A stretch of 64,000 bases of DNA from Oxytropis ochrocephala (GCA_020916435.1 CM037095.1:52925760-52989759); one strand, 5' to 3'. Shown: positions 11,085-23,365, counted from the first letter of the stretch. The notes: generated from the letters alone by a model not told the origin. Made by a program: numbers and translations.

Positions 11085-12242
11085 TGATAACTCTATTTTA
11101 TATAGAGTTATTCATACAATTAAACTTAGGTTATTGCTTTTTTTCAAGTAAATTAATATGTAAATATAGTTTATTAATAAAGAAACAACATTTTAAGGAT
11201 TCAAATGGATTAGGACAATGAATTAGGAAAATGCATATGTCTTGCTAGGTTTGATGTTTTGTTCAGTGCAGCTACTTCAGGTGTACCCACACTGCCTGCA
11301 CTAGAAGTGCCTACAGTGCCTACATCTGCTAAACCAACACTTTGCACCAAAACATCCAAGGGCCAATTTGATACTTCAACACTTGATATGTGACGTCATG
11401 CCTAGTCATATAGAGTAGATCCACTTGCTTATTTCGGCATTAGTATTGTACTTCAACCTTGGAAGCTCATGCAAAAGATCTCTCCTTTGTGTAATCTCTA
11501 TCCTTTTGAGTTCTTTTGTTATATTACTCATTTGATTATGCTCTTTGCAGATTCTTTCTATTATATTATGAGTAATATGAGCTAAATTCCTTTAGTTGAG
11601 ATGTTGTAGCCTTCTAATGAACTTCTAAGTAAGTAAATGTGATTTATGTAGTTTGTGCATTTTAACTCTTGTGTAATACTTATTTCAAAGCTTATTCTGA
11701 ACTTGATCACTTTAGAATAGGTAGACTTGTAGTAGACATGGGTTACATTTAAGAAATCAAGAGTTAATAAGAATGATTGTAACAACCTCTTTGTTAGACT
11801 AGCTTTAATAAGGAATTGATTGTTAAAACCGTGTTAAGTCCTAGACATAGAATAACATAGTTCTTAGGGTGCTACAGTGGATGCTTAAGAGAATGGAGTG
11901 AACCCATTTAGCATGCCTAGACATAGGAAGCTTGTAATAAAACTCTGAAGAAATTGAGTGAAAGGCACATACTATTGCAAAGCTGCATCCAGTGTACCTA
12001 CACTGAATTCTCCACTAAAACTCTTAGAAGTGATTTACTTGGTGAAAACATCTCAACTATTTTATATCTTTGATTCCTTACACACATCTATTGTTTATAT
12101 TGTTTTTATTCACCTTGTACACTCCAACCAACTGTGAATAGTGTAGACACACTAAGTGTACACTCTAAACTCTACAAAGCTTTACATAATCCCTGTGGGT
12201 TCAACCTTTTCTTATCATTATATTACATAGCTTTCCATACCA
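11085..12242 (+). repeat. Athila 5' LTR (internally deleted)
   Basis: Begins TGATAACTC and ends CCATACCA. Compared with the 3' LTR it lacks about 370 bp (junction TTTCGGC/ATTAG, about 11433) and a further roughly 29 bp near its end. The large deletion removed the TATA box present in the 3' LTR. GGC at both breakpoints suggests a microhomology-mediated event. Confidence 0.9.
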
Positions 12243-12248
12243 AGTTTT

Positions 12249-12266
12249 TGGCGCTGTTGTCGGGGA
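12249..12266 (+). promoter_or_regulatory. tRNA-Asp primer-binding site of Athila
   Basis: TGGCGCTGTTGTCGGGGA lies six bases after the 5' LTR. It matches the Athila-type site (TGGCGCCGTTGCCGGGGA) with C-to-T changes at two positions. Confidence 0.85.
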
Positions 12267-12385
12267 TTATAGTAAAATTTTGTTGTTTAGATTGTTAATT
12301 TAGTGTTTATTTTGTTACTATTGGTACTCTGTTTTCTGTGCAGAAACACTCAGTGCAGACACACCTAGTGCTGATGCACTAGCAT

Positions 12386-14204
12386 ATGCCCATAAATAGA
12401 ACACCAGAATTTGATTGTGATCTAGAAATTGAAAGAAGATTTAGGAGATTGCTAAGACAACAAAGAGAAAGACAAAGCTGCAGAATTATGTCTCACCACA
12501 GTGAGGAAGCCTCAGTGAGAGGAGGACCTAACTTACAACAACAACAACAACCTGAAGGTGAAGAAGATCACAAGCAACAATTCATTCAAATAGGACCAAT
12601 AGGTATGATAAATGATAGGGATAGGCCTATGAGGGACTATGCCCAATATGATCAGCAACATATACAAACTAGTATTGCTAGACCTCGTATTGATGCTGTC
12701 CATTTTGAATTTAAACCTATGATGTTTCAAATGTTGCAAACAATTGGTCAATTTGGTGGATCTCCACATGAGGATCCCCATGAGCATTTAAAGCAATCAT
12801 AGAAGTTTGTAGTAACTTTATCATTCCTGGTATTAGTGAAGATGCATTTAGACTTAAGTTATTTCCATATTCATTGAAAGATAGAGGCTAAATCATGGTT
12901 AAACTCTTTGAAGCCCAATTCTAATCATACATGGAATGAACTGGCTGAGAAATTCTAAGGCAAATACTTTCCTCCAATTAAAAATGCTACGATGAGACAT
13001 GATATTACATCTTTTAGGCAAAAAGAATTTGAATCATTGTTTGAAGCATGGGAAAGATGGAAAGAGGTTTTAAGAAAATGTCCACATCATGGTTTACCTG
13101 TCATTATACAAATGGAAGCTTTTTATAATGGTGCTTGATGCATCAGCTGGTGGTGTTCTTTTGAATATGTCTTATAATGAAGCATGTGATCTCATTGATA
13201 AAATTGCTACAAATAGTTCTTGTTTGGCCTTGAGAGGGTGAGTGCCCAAAGAAAACTTACGGGGTACATGAAATTAATGGCATATCAGCCTATCTGCTCA
13301 AGTAGCCTCCTTAACCAACTTGATTAAGCGATTGCACTAGTGCACCTACATCAAGTGTAGCCACACCTAAAGAAAACAACTGCGGCTATAGAGCAAGCCC
13401 CTCGGGTATGAAGAGTGTCCTAGCAACCCTGTCTCTACATCGATTATGTAGGTTACAATAGAAATAACAACCACTTACTCTAATACCAACAATCCATGAT
13501 GGAAGAACCACCAAAATTTTAGGTGGAACAATTCCAATGCACTGCACCAAAGTGCACAAGTGCACTGCTACACCACCTCACGGATTCCAACCTCAAAACC
13601 AACAAAGACCAAACCCACCTGCCAATGATAATTCTCTAGAAGGATTGCTTAGATCATTCATTTGTGAAACTAGAACTGCTAGGCAAGCCCAAGATGCATC
13701 AATTAAGAACCTAGAGAACCAAGTGGGGCAATTAGCAACTGCTTTGTATCAAAGATCAACAGTTACTTTACCTTCAAACACAGAAGCTTCAACCTCACAA
13801 AGGATAGGTAAGGAACAAGTCAAAGCAATCTCTTTGAGAAGTGGCAAGGATTTAACAGAATCATATGAGATGGAAAGTGCGGATAAGGGAGAAAAAAATA
13901 AAAATGAAAAATTTCTCAAGATGCAACAGCACCTGATGCATCTGCATCTCATGAAGTTTCAACTCCAAGGTTAGTTCCTGAATACCCTCCTCCTCCTTTT
14001 CCTCAAAGATTGAAAAAAGCACATAAGGAGAAGGAATTCAGTAAGTTTTTAGATGATTTAAAACAATTGCATATCAATGTTCCCTTGATTGAAGCACTTC
14101 AACAAATGCCTAACTATGCTAAGTTCATGAAAGATGTGCTCTCTAAAAAGAAAAGACTAGGGAATTTGAAAGCTGCATTGCTATGTCAAAAGAATGTAGT
14201 ATGA
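12386..14204 (+). pseudogene. Athila gag, broken
   Basis: ATG 12386 starts a frame with Arg-rich and Gln-rich stretches, RPMRDYAQYDQQ and QFGGSPHEDPHEHL. After a stop at 12802, shifted frames keep typical Athila gag blocks: KSWLNSL, KYFPPIKNA, FRQKEFESLFEAWERWKEVL, RKCPHHGLP (about 12890-13100), ASIKNLENQVGQLATAL (13690-13750), and a tail with FLDDLKQLHINVPLIEALQQ and MPNYAKFMKDVL (14040-14145). Gag forms the virus-like particle. At least four interruptions rule out a full product. Confidence 0.85.
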
Positions 14205-14494
14205 TCTTGCAAAATAAAATTCCAAGGAAACTAAAAGATCCAAGTAGTTTTACAATTCCTTTTTCAATAGGCAAATTCTATACAGGTAGAGCATTGTGTG
14301 ATTTAGGTGCAAGCATCAACTTGATGCCTAAGTCCATTTTCACAAAGCTAGGAATTGGAAATGCTAAGTCTACCACTTTGACATTGTCTCTTGCAGATAG
14401 ATCAATAGCATATCTAGAAGGAATCATTGAGGATATTTTAGTACAGGTTGACAAATTTGTGTTTCTGCAAATTTGTGTACACATCATACTTTGA
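14183..14494 (+). pseudogene. Athila retropepsin (protease) segment
   Basis: FTIPFSIGKFYTGRALCDLG followed by ASINLMPKSIFTKLGIG gives the Athila aspartic protease site as DLGASINLMP. Downstream, LTLSLADRSIAYLEGIIEDI matches the conserved flap and strand region. It would cleave Gag-Pol. The frame ends at 14494, before the linker to RT. Confidence 0.85.
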
Positions 14495-14979
14495 AGACCA
14501 TTCTTGCAGCGAGGGAAGAGTGAGGTTCAATGTATTGAATTCTTTGAAGTATTCCACGAGAGGAGAGTGAAGAGTGTTCAGCAATTTCTCTTGACCATTT
14601 GGGGAGAAGCAATTCCAAAGCGGTATGATCACCTTGCAAGTGCACTAGCTTTGATGCGGCTAAGGTATGGGCTAGAACTTATGAATCTCTTAATTTAGAA
14701 TATCCCGATCTTAAAAGAAGTTACCTTCTATAGAACAACCTCCTAATCTAGAATTAAAGGAATTGCCTAAACACTTGAAATATTTTTTCTAGGTGAAGAT
14801 AATGAACTTCTGTAATCATAACCACGATCTATCACTAGAACAAGAGCTAGATTTAATTAACACCTTGAAAAGACATAAAAAGCTATAGGTTGGCAAATGG
14901 CGGATATTAAAGGGATTAGCCCCTCCATATGCATGCATATGATAATTTTAGAAGAAAGTTCTAAAAATAGCCTGAGAAG

Positions 14980-15802
14980 GGCAAAGAAGATTAAATCCCA
15001 TCATCAAAGAGGTTGTTAAGAAAGAAATAGTAAAATGGCTGAATCTGGGTATTATCTACCCTATTTCAGATAGTTCATGGGTTAGTCGTGTGCAATGTGT
15101 ACCTAAGAAGGGGGGAGTAACAGTAATAGCTAATGAGAACAATGAATTAATTCCTATAAGAACTGTAACAAGGTGGAGAATTTGTATGGATTATGGAAAA
15201 CTCAATAAGGCCACCAAGAAAGATCATTCCCTTTACCCTTTATAGATCAAATGTTAGATAGGTTAGCATGAAAGGAGTTCTATTGCTTCTTAGATGGTTA
15301 TTCAGGATACAATCAAATAGCAATTGAACCTAAGGATCAACAGAAAACTACCTTTACTTGTCCCTATGGCACCTTTGCATTTAGAAGGATGCCTTTTGGA
15401 CTTTGTAATGCACCTGCTACCTTTCAAAGATGCATGATGTCAATCTTTTCTGACTTCATTGAGCAATCAATGGATGTCTTCATGGATGATTTTTCTATTT
15501 TTGGAGAAACATTTCCATTGTGTGTATCAAACTTAGAAAAAATTCTCCAAAGATGTGAAGACACTAATTTAGTGCTCAATTGGGAAAAATGTCATTTCAT
15601 GATAAAAGAAGACATTGTGCTTGGTCATGAAATATCTAAAAAAGGTCTTGAAGTGGATAGGGCCAAAATTGAGGTAATTGAGAAACTACCACCTCCATCA
15701 ACAATAAAAGGGATTAGAAGTTTTTTAGGTCATGCAGGTTTCTATAGGAGATTTATCAAAGACTTTTCAAAAATTTCAAAACCATTGTGTATGCTTTTGT
15801 AA
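14980..15802 (+). pseudogene. Athila reverse transcriptase, broken
   Basis: The N-terminal part is readable with WVSRVQCVPKKGG and WRICMDYGKLNKATKKDHS (15070-15240). After stops near 15240-15300 the open frame 15389-15802 holds MPFGLCNAPATFQRCM and the catalytic FMDDFSIFG (YVDD position), then LGHEISKKGLEVDRAKI and FLGHAGFYRRFIKDFS. RT copies the element RNA into DNA. Catalytic Asp-Asp are present, but the domain is split by stops. Confidence 0.88.
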
Positions 15803-15832
15803 CATGATGTGCCTTTTAATTTTGATTAATCT

Positions 15833-16275
15833 TGTAAGCTTTTCAAAAACTTAAAAAGGCATTGGTGACAACATCAGTAGTTGTAACTCCAGATTGGAGT
15901 AAGCCTTTTGAACTTATGTTTGATGCTAGTGACTTTGCAGTAGGAGCAGTCCTAGGGCAAAGATATAACAAGGTTTTCATTCTATATACTATGCTAGAAA
16001 AACACTAATTGAAGCTCAAATGAACTACACTGTAACAGAGAAAGAGTAATTAGCAGTGGTTTTTGCTTTTGAAAAATTTAGATCATATTTGGTTGGCACT
16101 AAAATGATTGTATATCTGAGATCATTCGCTATCAAGTATTTGATTTCAAAAAGATGCAAAACCAAGGCTAATAAGATGGGTTCTCCTCCTTCAAGAATTT
16201 GATCTTGAAATTAGAGATAAGAAGGGGTGGAGAACCAAGTGGTTGATCATCTCTCTAGACTTGAAAGTGAAAAAA
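15833..16275 (+). pseudogene. Athila RNase H, broken
   Basis: Translation gives LQKLKKALVTTSVVVTPDWS, FELMFDASDFAVGAVLGQR (first catalytic Asp in DASD), then damaged sequence around LEKH and FAFEKFRSYL. The order directly after RT is as expected. Frameshifts and stops throughout. Confidence 0.75.
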
Positions 16276-16339
16276 TGCAGTACAAGTTGAAGAAATCAAG
16301 GAAAATTTCCCTGTGAGAAATTACTAGCAATTACCTTGA

Positions 16340-17677
16340 ATGCAACTAGTGTTTGCACCACTCAGTGTAGCTACACCTCATACATCAGCACCTTGGTATG
16401 CAGATATAGTGAACTTCCTTGTAAGCAAAATTGTACCAAGTGACATGAACTACCAACAGAAAAGGAGATTCTTCTATATAGTAAAACAATACTATTGGGA
16501 TGATCCTTATCTTTACAAGATGTGTCCAGATCAAATCATGAGAAAATGCATCCCTGAGGAGGAACAACAAGCAGTGCTTATGCATTGTCATGTTGCACCT
16601 TATGGAGGGCACTTTGGAAGCCAAAGAACAGCAGCTAAGGTACTTCAATCAGGTTATTTATGGCCTACTCTATTTAAATATGCTTATTATATGGTCAAAA
16701 CCTATGATAAATGTCAAAGAAGTGGTAACATATCAGATAGACATGAAATGCCTAGGACTAATATTCTAGAAATAGAACTCTTTGATGTTTGGGGCATGGA
16801 TTTCAGGGGTCCTTTTCCACCTTCTTTTGGCAATGAGTACATCTTAGTATTTTGTAGACTATGTGTCCAAATGGGTTGAGGCTGTAGCACTCCCAAATAA
16901 TGATGCCAAATCAGTTAGTAAATTTCTTCAAAGAAACACTTTTTCAATATTTGGAACCCCAAGAGCAATCATCAATGATGAAGGCTCACATTTTTGCAAT
17001 AAACTCATTGAAAATCTTCTTGCAAAATATGGGATAAAACATAAGATTACTCTTGCCTATCACCTACAAACTAGTGGACAAAATTTGAACTTTCAAATAG
17101 GAAATAAAAATAATGCTTGAGAAAATGGTTGGACCAAATAGGAAAGATTGGTCCTTACACTTAGATGAAGCATTATGGGCATATAAATTTGCATTTAAAA
17201 CTCCATTAGGTATGTCCCCATATAGGTTAGTTTATGGCAAAGCATGTCATCTCCCTTTGAATTAGAGAACAAGTCATATTGGGCTATTAAAAAGCTAAAT
17301 TTTGATCTCAAAAAGGCAGGTGAACAAAGGTTTTTAGAGCTTAATGAATTAGAGGAACTTAGGCAATTCTCTTATGGGAATGCGAGAGATTTATAAAGCA
17401 AAAACCAAAGAATGGCATGAGAAAAATCCAAAGGAAAGAGCTTAAAGAAGGAGGAATGATTTTGTTGTACAACTCTAGGTTGAAATTGTTCCCTAGAAAA
17501 TTAAGATCAAGATGGTTAGGACCATTCCAGTTAGTCAAATTTTACCCTCATGGTGCAGTTGATCTATATGATGCAGCCACTGATACCACTTTCAAAGTTA
17601 ATGGCCAAAGAGTAAAAATGTACTATGGAGAGCAAGAGGTGGGAGATAAGGTCACCACTCATTTTGAAAATCTCTAA
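16340..17677 (+). pseudogene. Athila integrase, broken, catalytic residues damaged
   Basis: The zinc-binding region reads HCHVAPYGGHFGSQRTAA then VKTYDKCQRSG, with Tyr replacing the first Cys of the usual C-x2-C. The core keeps GMDFRGPFP (first Asp) and NDEGSHF (second Asp). The position of the catalytic Glu reads SGQNLNFQ instead of the usual SGQ-E, so the DDE triad is incomplete. The C-terminal region (17417-17677) has LRSRWLGPFQLVKFYPHGAV and VNGQRVKMYYG. Several frames are used. Confidence 0.85.
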
Positions 17678-17689
17678 TGCAAAGAGATA

Positions 17690-18202
17690 GTCAGGCTGTA
17701 AGACTTTTAAAACAAACGCTTGAGGGAGGCAACCCATCATTTTATATAATTAAAGCTAATATTTTGTGCAATTTTATGTTTTGAGTGTTTTGTAGGAAAA
17801 CAGGATAACAGTGCAGCCAATGTAGCTACACTTGGTGTACATACACCTGATGTAGCAACACTGCCAACACCAGCGTTCCTACCTCAGCGTTGTGAAGTTA
17901 AGACTTGGTTGAAAAAAATTCAATTGCCAGCTCATCAGATTAGTGGAAAGCGTGATTAGGGGCTAGAGTAATGCGTTGTTAAGCCTAAACACCACATGTG
18001 TCACCATGCATGTTACTCTTCTCCACCTAACGGCTAGTTTTCAACTAACTTCTCCACTAACTCCTTCATTATTTCATAAAACCGCTCACATTCTCACAAA
18101 GTACCTTTCTCACTTTCTCTTGCGAAACCGATCAAATTCACAAAATACTCACCTTCAACCTCTCACCAAATCAATCAAAACTCTAAATTTCAAAGATCAA
18201 CA
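17690..18202 (+). other. Athila spacer between pol and third ORF
   Basis: Non-coding stretch. It includes a TGTAGCTACAC/GTGTACATACACC-rich segment (17808-17880) that recurs elsewhere in this element (see findings). Confidence 0.5.
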
Positions 18203-20286
18203 ATGGCGAAAAAGCAATCAGCAACCAAAACCCCTGGGAAAGCTTCTGGTGCAAGAACACCAACTCAATCAAAGAAATCAAAAGCACCTGCATCAATGAT
18301 TGTGATCACGGGAAGCGAGCATTTCGGAACATGAAGTTTCTACGAGCGTGGTTTCAACTTTGCAAAGGCACATCAGTCCTCCTATCCACTTTGTCAACAA
18401 TCTACACTTTGGGAAATATTTGTGCAACAAAGAGCCTACTACTTGGAACAACTAGTTCGTGAATTTTACTCGAGGAATTTAGAACACAAGAGGAGGTACC
18501 ATTTTCTATTCCATAGTGCGAGGTAAGAAAGTATTCTTTCATCTGCTAGGATCAACAAGCACTTTGATTTAACTTATCATGGTGATGCTTTTGAGGAAAA
18601 ATTAGAAACATATGGAAAGAAACAAATGACAGAGATTAAGGATAGGGTAGCGGTAGAAGAGGGCTCGATGGGAAAAATTCTCAAACACGAGTTTAAGCTT
18701 AGAAGTGGTGATTTAATCCCTGAATTAGGAAACTGGCACTTGTTTGTTGATGCATCAATTCTCCCCACCTCACACACATCCACATTATCTAAGGAAAGAT
18801 TGATCCTCATAGATGCAATCTTAACTAAAGATAATGTTGACATAGGAAAATTGATCACTAGGGAAATTTTAGATTGTCAAACTAAGGGCTCTAGATTTCT
18901 AAATTTTCCTTGTTTGATTACTGATCTATGCTAAAAGCAAGGAGTTATTGCTACTGAGATAGAGAAAAAACAAAGAAAGACACCACCTAGTGGTTTATCT
19001 GCAGAAGTAAAGGAAAGAATAAGGTCTATAAGAATTAGAAATACTGTAGAGCAGGAAGTGCAGGAACACTTAATGCAGAAACTCCAGGCAGTGTGGAAAT
19101 TTCAGAAAGAACAGCATGAATGGTTGCAATTGAAATTGGATGACCCTGAGGCACAACTAGAGACACCAATTTTTCCTAATTGGGTAATTGATGCTGAGGA
19201 GGAAGAAGAGAAAGAGGTAGAAGAAGAAGAAGTGGCGATAGAGAAGGAAAAGAGAACAAAGAGGAAGAGAGACACTAAAAAGGAAAAGAAAGGTAAGAAA
19301 CCAAGAGTGGAGGAAGATGATTCTGAGTCAATGGAGGAAAGTGAAGATGAAGGTAATGGAAGTGACAACATGGAGGCAAGTGCAGGTAGAAATATGAGAT
19401 CAGAAATAAATCAACTGATCAACCTCAACCACAATCACCCCCATCACAACAACAATTCAATATCCCTTCACCACCACCACAAAAATCCCCCACCACTAAC
19501 CAATCACCCATTCATTCATCACCACAGACTCAAAAATCACCAACACCTCCACCAATCACTGAGTCATCACCACCACAAAAACAACCCACCCCTCCACCAG
19601 AAATAAATCTACAAATAGAAACAACAACCCAATCCACAAGAGAAGCCACCCCATTCCCATTCCAATCTCAACAAGAAAAATCTCCCACCCCTACCACGGA
19701 ACCAATTATTGAGCCAACTAACCCTATTGTTGAAAAAGATAATTTGCAGGTAATCAATGAAGAGCCTGAGGAGGAAGGAGGCCAACAAAGTTCTGAGCAT
19801 GAGGATCAAGGATAACCTGTAAAAGAAGCCGTTGGTGTGCCCACACCAAGTGCAGAAGCAGCAAAGAAGCAGTCCAAGGTGATGTCAACCAGCCCTACAG
19901 CAACAATCCATGCAGTATTGAAGGCTTTGGATGAGAAGAAGGAGAAGTTGGGATATACTATGAGACCAACTCCAACAAAAGGAATGTGGACAATAGAGAA
20001 AGAAAAACCAACAAAAGAAGTCAAAGAGGCTGAGAAGGAGGCAGAATAACAGCCAGAGCAAGTTGTGCAGCAACCGGAACAAACTCCAGTGCAGAGTAGT
20101 GTACCTGCATCTGAAGTACCTGCACAAGCTACACCTGAAGTTCCTACACAAGCTGCATCTCAAGCTGCAGAAATGCCTGATGCAATTGTGGATGCTGCTG
20201 TCACTACCACCAAAGTCAAGCCAAAGAAGATGAGAACCAAGCATGTTGCTATCAGGGCCAGTCCCAGATTCAAGAAGAAAGAGTAA
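18203..20286 (+). pseudogene. Athila third ORF (plant-transposon domain protein), broken
   Basis: Opens MAKKQSATKTPGKASGARTP (18203), a basic start typical of Athila ORF3. Later pieces include FELRSGD-like and LGNWHLFVDASILP segments and GSRFLNFPCLITDLC (about 18890-18930). An acidic and Lys-rich section follows (19190-19370), then a His/Asn/Pro low-complexity segment, then a Pro/Ala/Val-rich tail ending RASPRFKKKE. This protein has been called env-like, but I see no signal peptide or membrane segment, and the central part fits the plant-transposon protein domain. At least five interruptions. Confidence 0.7.
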
Positions 20287-21300
20287 AAGGAACTTTTTAA
20301 TGTTGTTTCAGTATTATAATATGCTTAAGTATTTTATTATAAGTTTTAAGTACTATGTGTTAAGTTTTAAGTCATGTTTTAAGTACTTTTGAGTAATCTC
20401 CCCACTTTTGGAAACTCTGTTTACTCAACTTAGAGTAGTGAGGACACTGTTCATATTTAAGTTGGGGAATAGTGATGTGTTTTGAATTAAGTATTAAGCA
20501 CTATGTTTTGCATTCAGTACTGATATAGGACAAAGTATATGTTATGTGTTTAAATATGTGTTCAATAGTATCATGTGAAAATGTGTTTAAGTAAGTTATT
20601 ATAGTAATGTGTTAGTATTATATGAATATGAAGTATTAGTATTTTAGATGTACTTAACAAAGCATGTGATAGCATGATAAATTGTTTTCACAGTGGTAAA
20701 ATTAAGTACATCATGTGTGTTAGACTTAAATAATTATGAAGCATGATCAATTCATATTGTTTTTCTCATTTGATACACTTTGAAAATAACCAATTCATAT
20801 TGCTTAAAACACACACTCCAGAAAAAAAAGATGTATTGCATCATAAGTGTGTTTTAAAAGAACCATGCTTCATAATTATTTGCACTCACTGCATTGCATC
20901 AACAAAATGCAAACACCAAAATAGAAATAAGGCAATTGGCTCAACAAGTTTGAAACACCAAAGCCCTTTGTTGTGCTTAAGAGTCCCCCAAATCTTGAAG
21001 AAATTGTTAGTCTCGGCTATATTTTGAAAAATCTCTAAGGGTGACCAAAAGTGTTCCACATTTTTCAAAAGCTAAAGAAAAACATTTTATTTAGTTATGG
21101 AACCAATTGAGACTCAATGGGACACACACTCACACAAATGAGTTTTATAACTCTGAATGTTGTAAGAAAGCAAAGGCACAGAAAAATTCCTGAAAAATGA
21201 GGCTCATAAAAGTATACACTTCAAACACTCTTTTTGAAAAGTATGAGTTGAGATGTCTTCATTATTATAGTTTCTTTTGCCGTTGCTTGAGGACAAGCAA
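20287..21300 (+). other. Athila 3' untranslated region
   Basis: Non-coding and AT-rich, with the GTTGGGGAATAGTGATG-type stretch near 20461. It contains a perfect 17-bp inverted repeat (20729-20745 with 20864-20880). Confidence 0.6.
20729..20880 (+). repeat. Nested inverted repeat (potential hairpin)
   Basis: Outer arms AATAATTATGAAGCATG and CATGCTTCATAATTATT are perfect complements of 17 bp. Inner arms TTAAAACACAC (from 20804) and GTGTGTTTTAA (to about 20857) pair as well. RNA of the sense strand could form an imperfect long stem. Confidence 0.75.
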
Positions 21301-21319
21301 CAAATTAAGTTTGGGGGTG
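21301..21319 (+). promoter_or_regulatory. Athila polypurine tract
   Basis: CAAATTAAGTTTGGGGGTG lies directly before the 3' LTR and is the plus-strand primer site expected for Athila. Confidence 0.85.
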
Positions 21320-22888
21320 TGATAACTCTATTTATATAGAGTTATTCATACAATTAAACTTAGGTTATTGCTTATTTTCAAGTAAATTAATATGTAAATA
21401 TAGCTTATTAATAAAGAAACAACATTTTAAGGATTCAAATGGATTAGGACAATGAATTAGGCAAGATGCATATGTCTTGTTAGGTTTGATGTTTTGATCA
21501 GTGCACCTACTTCAGGTGTACCCACACTGCCTGCACTAGAAGTGCATACACTGCCTACACCTGCTAAACCAGCACTTTGCACCAAAACATCCAAGGACCA
21601 ATTTGATACTTCAACACTTGATATGTGACGTCATGCCTAGTCATATGGAGCAGATCCACTTGCTTATTTCGGCGACTTCAAGTGGAGGATTGCTTTAAGG
21701 GAGCCATTCATTTAAGGCCATATGGCACTTCACCATTGGACCACCCCATGTGATAAGATGTAAAGACCAACTTGCTCATAGAAGATCAGAAGATTAACCA
21801 TGGTTCTGCGATCTCGATTACAAATTAGCGCCAAAGGAAACCTCCAAGGAGGAAAGCTCACTTGCCTATAAATAGAGACCATATCTTCACTTGAAGATGA
21901 TCCTTCATCAAGTTCTTAAAGGATCACTTAGTTTTCTTTATTTGTAATTTAGTTTTAGTTTTTATTTAAGTTTACGAAGAGATGGAAGGTAAGGAAGTGT
22001 TAAACAACCACTCCGTCACTTCTACTTGGAAGAAACTTGTGTAAGGCACTAGTATTGTACTTCAACTTTGGAAGCTCATGCAAAAGATCTCTTCTTTGTG
22101 TAATCTCTATCCTTTTCAGTTCTTTTGTTATATTAGTCATTTGATTATGCTCTTTGCTTGATTCTTTCTATTATATTATGAGTAATATGAGCTAAATTCC
22201 TTTAGTTGAGATGTTGTAGCCTTGTAATGAATTTCTAAGTAAGTAAATGTGATTTATGTAGTTTGTGCATTTTAACTCTTGTTTAATACTTCTTTCAAAA
22301 CTTATTCAGAACTTTGATCACTTTAGAATAGGTAGACTTTGTAGCATGGACATGGGTTACATTTAAGAAATCAAGAGTTAATAAGAATGAGTGTTTGTAA
22401 CAACATCTTTGTTAAAATAGCTTTAATAAGGAATTGATTGTTAAAAGCTAGTGTTAAGTCCTAGACATAGGATAACATAGTTCTTAGGGTGATACGGTGG
22501 ATGCTTAAGAGACAGGAGTGAACCTATTTAGCATGCCTAGACATAGGAAGCTTGTAATGAAACTACGAAGAAAGTGTCGAAAGGCACATCTTTATTGCTG
22601 TTGCATCCAATGTACCTACACACCTTGCATACTCCACTAAAACTCTTAGAAGTGATTTACTTGGTGAAAACATCTCAACTATTTTATATCAACGATTCCT
22701 TACACACATCTATTGTTTATATTGTTTTTATTCACCTTGTACACTCCAACCAAGCTGTGAATAGTGTAGACACACTAAGTGTACACTCTAAACTCTACAA
22801 AGCTTTACATAATCCTGTGGGTTCAACCTTTTCTTATCATTATATTACTTGTGTGACTATGTATACTTGCATACTATTTTCCACACCA
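21320..22888 (+). repeat. Athila 3' LTR (1569 bp, fuller copy)
   Basis: TGATAACTC...CCACACCA. It retains the segments missing from the 5' LTR, including the core promoter. Confidence 0.92.
21867..21874 (+). promoter_or_regulatory. TATA box in Athila 3' LTR
   Basis: TATAAATA in the context TTGCCTATAAATAGAGACC, inside the segment deleted from the 5' LTR. Confidence 0.7.
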
Positions 22889-22893
22889 CTATG

Positions 22894-23293
22894 CCCTTCA
22901 TGACTAGCCCTCTTATCAAATTGCCAAGGCCTCCTTAACAATACATGACTAGCCTCCATAGGCACCACATAACACATGACTAAATCCTCATACCTACCCA
23001 TTGTAAAACACACCTCAACTTGTTAATTCATAATCATTTCAACACTATCATTAAGTTGTTTGAGTTTGTAAGGCTTAGGGTGAGTTTTAGTTACCAAATG
23101 AAGTTTAGAAACTAAGCGTGTACTAGCAAAATTAGTAAAATCCATCAATAATTAGATAACATACCATTTATTGAACTAAACATCTTGTTTGAAAGATATT
23201 CTCTCTTTGAGTTGTATCCTCCTCACTCACGAAATTTCCCGACTACCTTCTCACCATGAGAAGTTCACCACTAGGAATTTCATCTTCACTCAT
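22894..23293 (-). pseudogene. Gypsy protease remnant, unit C
   Basis: From ATG 23293: a GELLMVRR lead-in, then TTQRENIFQTRC, LIIDG, TRLVSKLHLVTKTHPKPYK, VEVCFTMGRYEDLVM and PMEASHVLLRRPWQFDK. This is the retropepsin region of plant Ty3/gypsy elements. The catalytic DGG site is damaged by a small deletion after LIIDG, and there are stops. The coding sequence begins about 75 bp after the primer site with no gag. It continues across the Athila insertion into the spacer at 11084. Confidence 0.8.
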
Positions 23294-23365
23294 TTTTCTC
23301 TAAGAAGTCAAGCAATAAACATAGTAAAAAAACCTAGAATTGCTTGAACAAAGGTCCAATTCAAA

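Larger units (their letters stand above)
11085..22888 (+). mobile_element. Athila-type Ty3/gypsy LTR retrotransposon, complete but degenerate (11.8 kb)
   Basis: The element has two related LTRs (1158 and 1569 bp), a tRNA-Asp primer site, gag, protease, RT, RNase H, integrase, a third ORF, and a polypurine tract AAGTTTGGGGGTG. Flanking 5-mers TTATG (11080-11084) and CTATG (22889-22893) are a 4/5-matching target duplication. The uninterrupted site exists in unit D (33070-33115), which reads straight through this junction. The ORF order and DLGASINLMP protease motif are Athila-like. All frames carry stops, and the 5' LTR lacks its core promoter, so the copy is dead. Confidence 0.93.

Noticed and set aside
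18203..20286. Athila ORF3 as a retroviral envelope gene
   Set aside because: No signal peptide, membrane segment or glycoprotein features are visible; only the genomic position would support it.
22574..22903. 109-codon frame as a small gene
   Set aside because: It lies inside the Athila 3' LTR.
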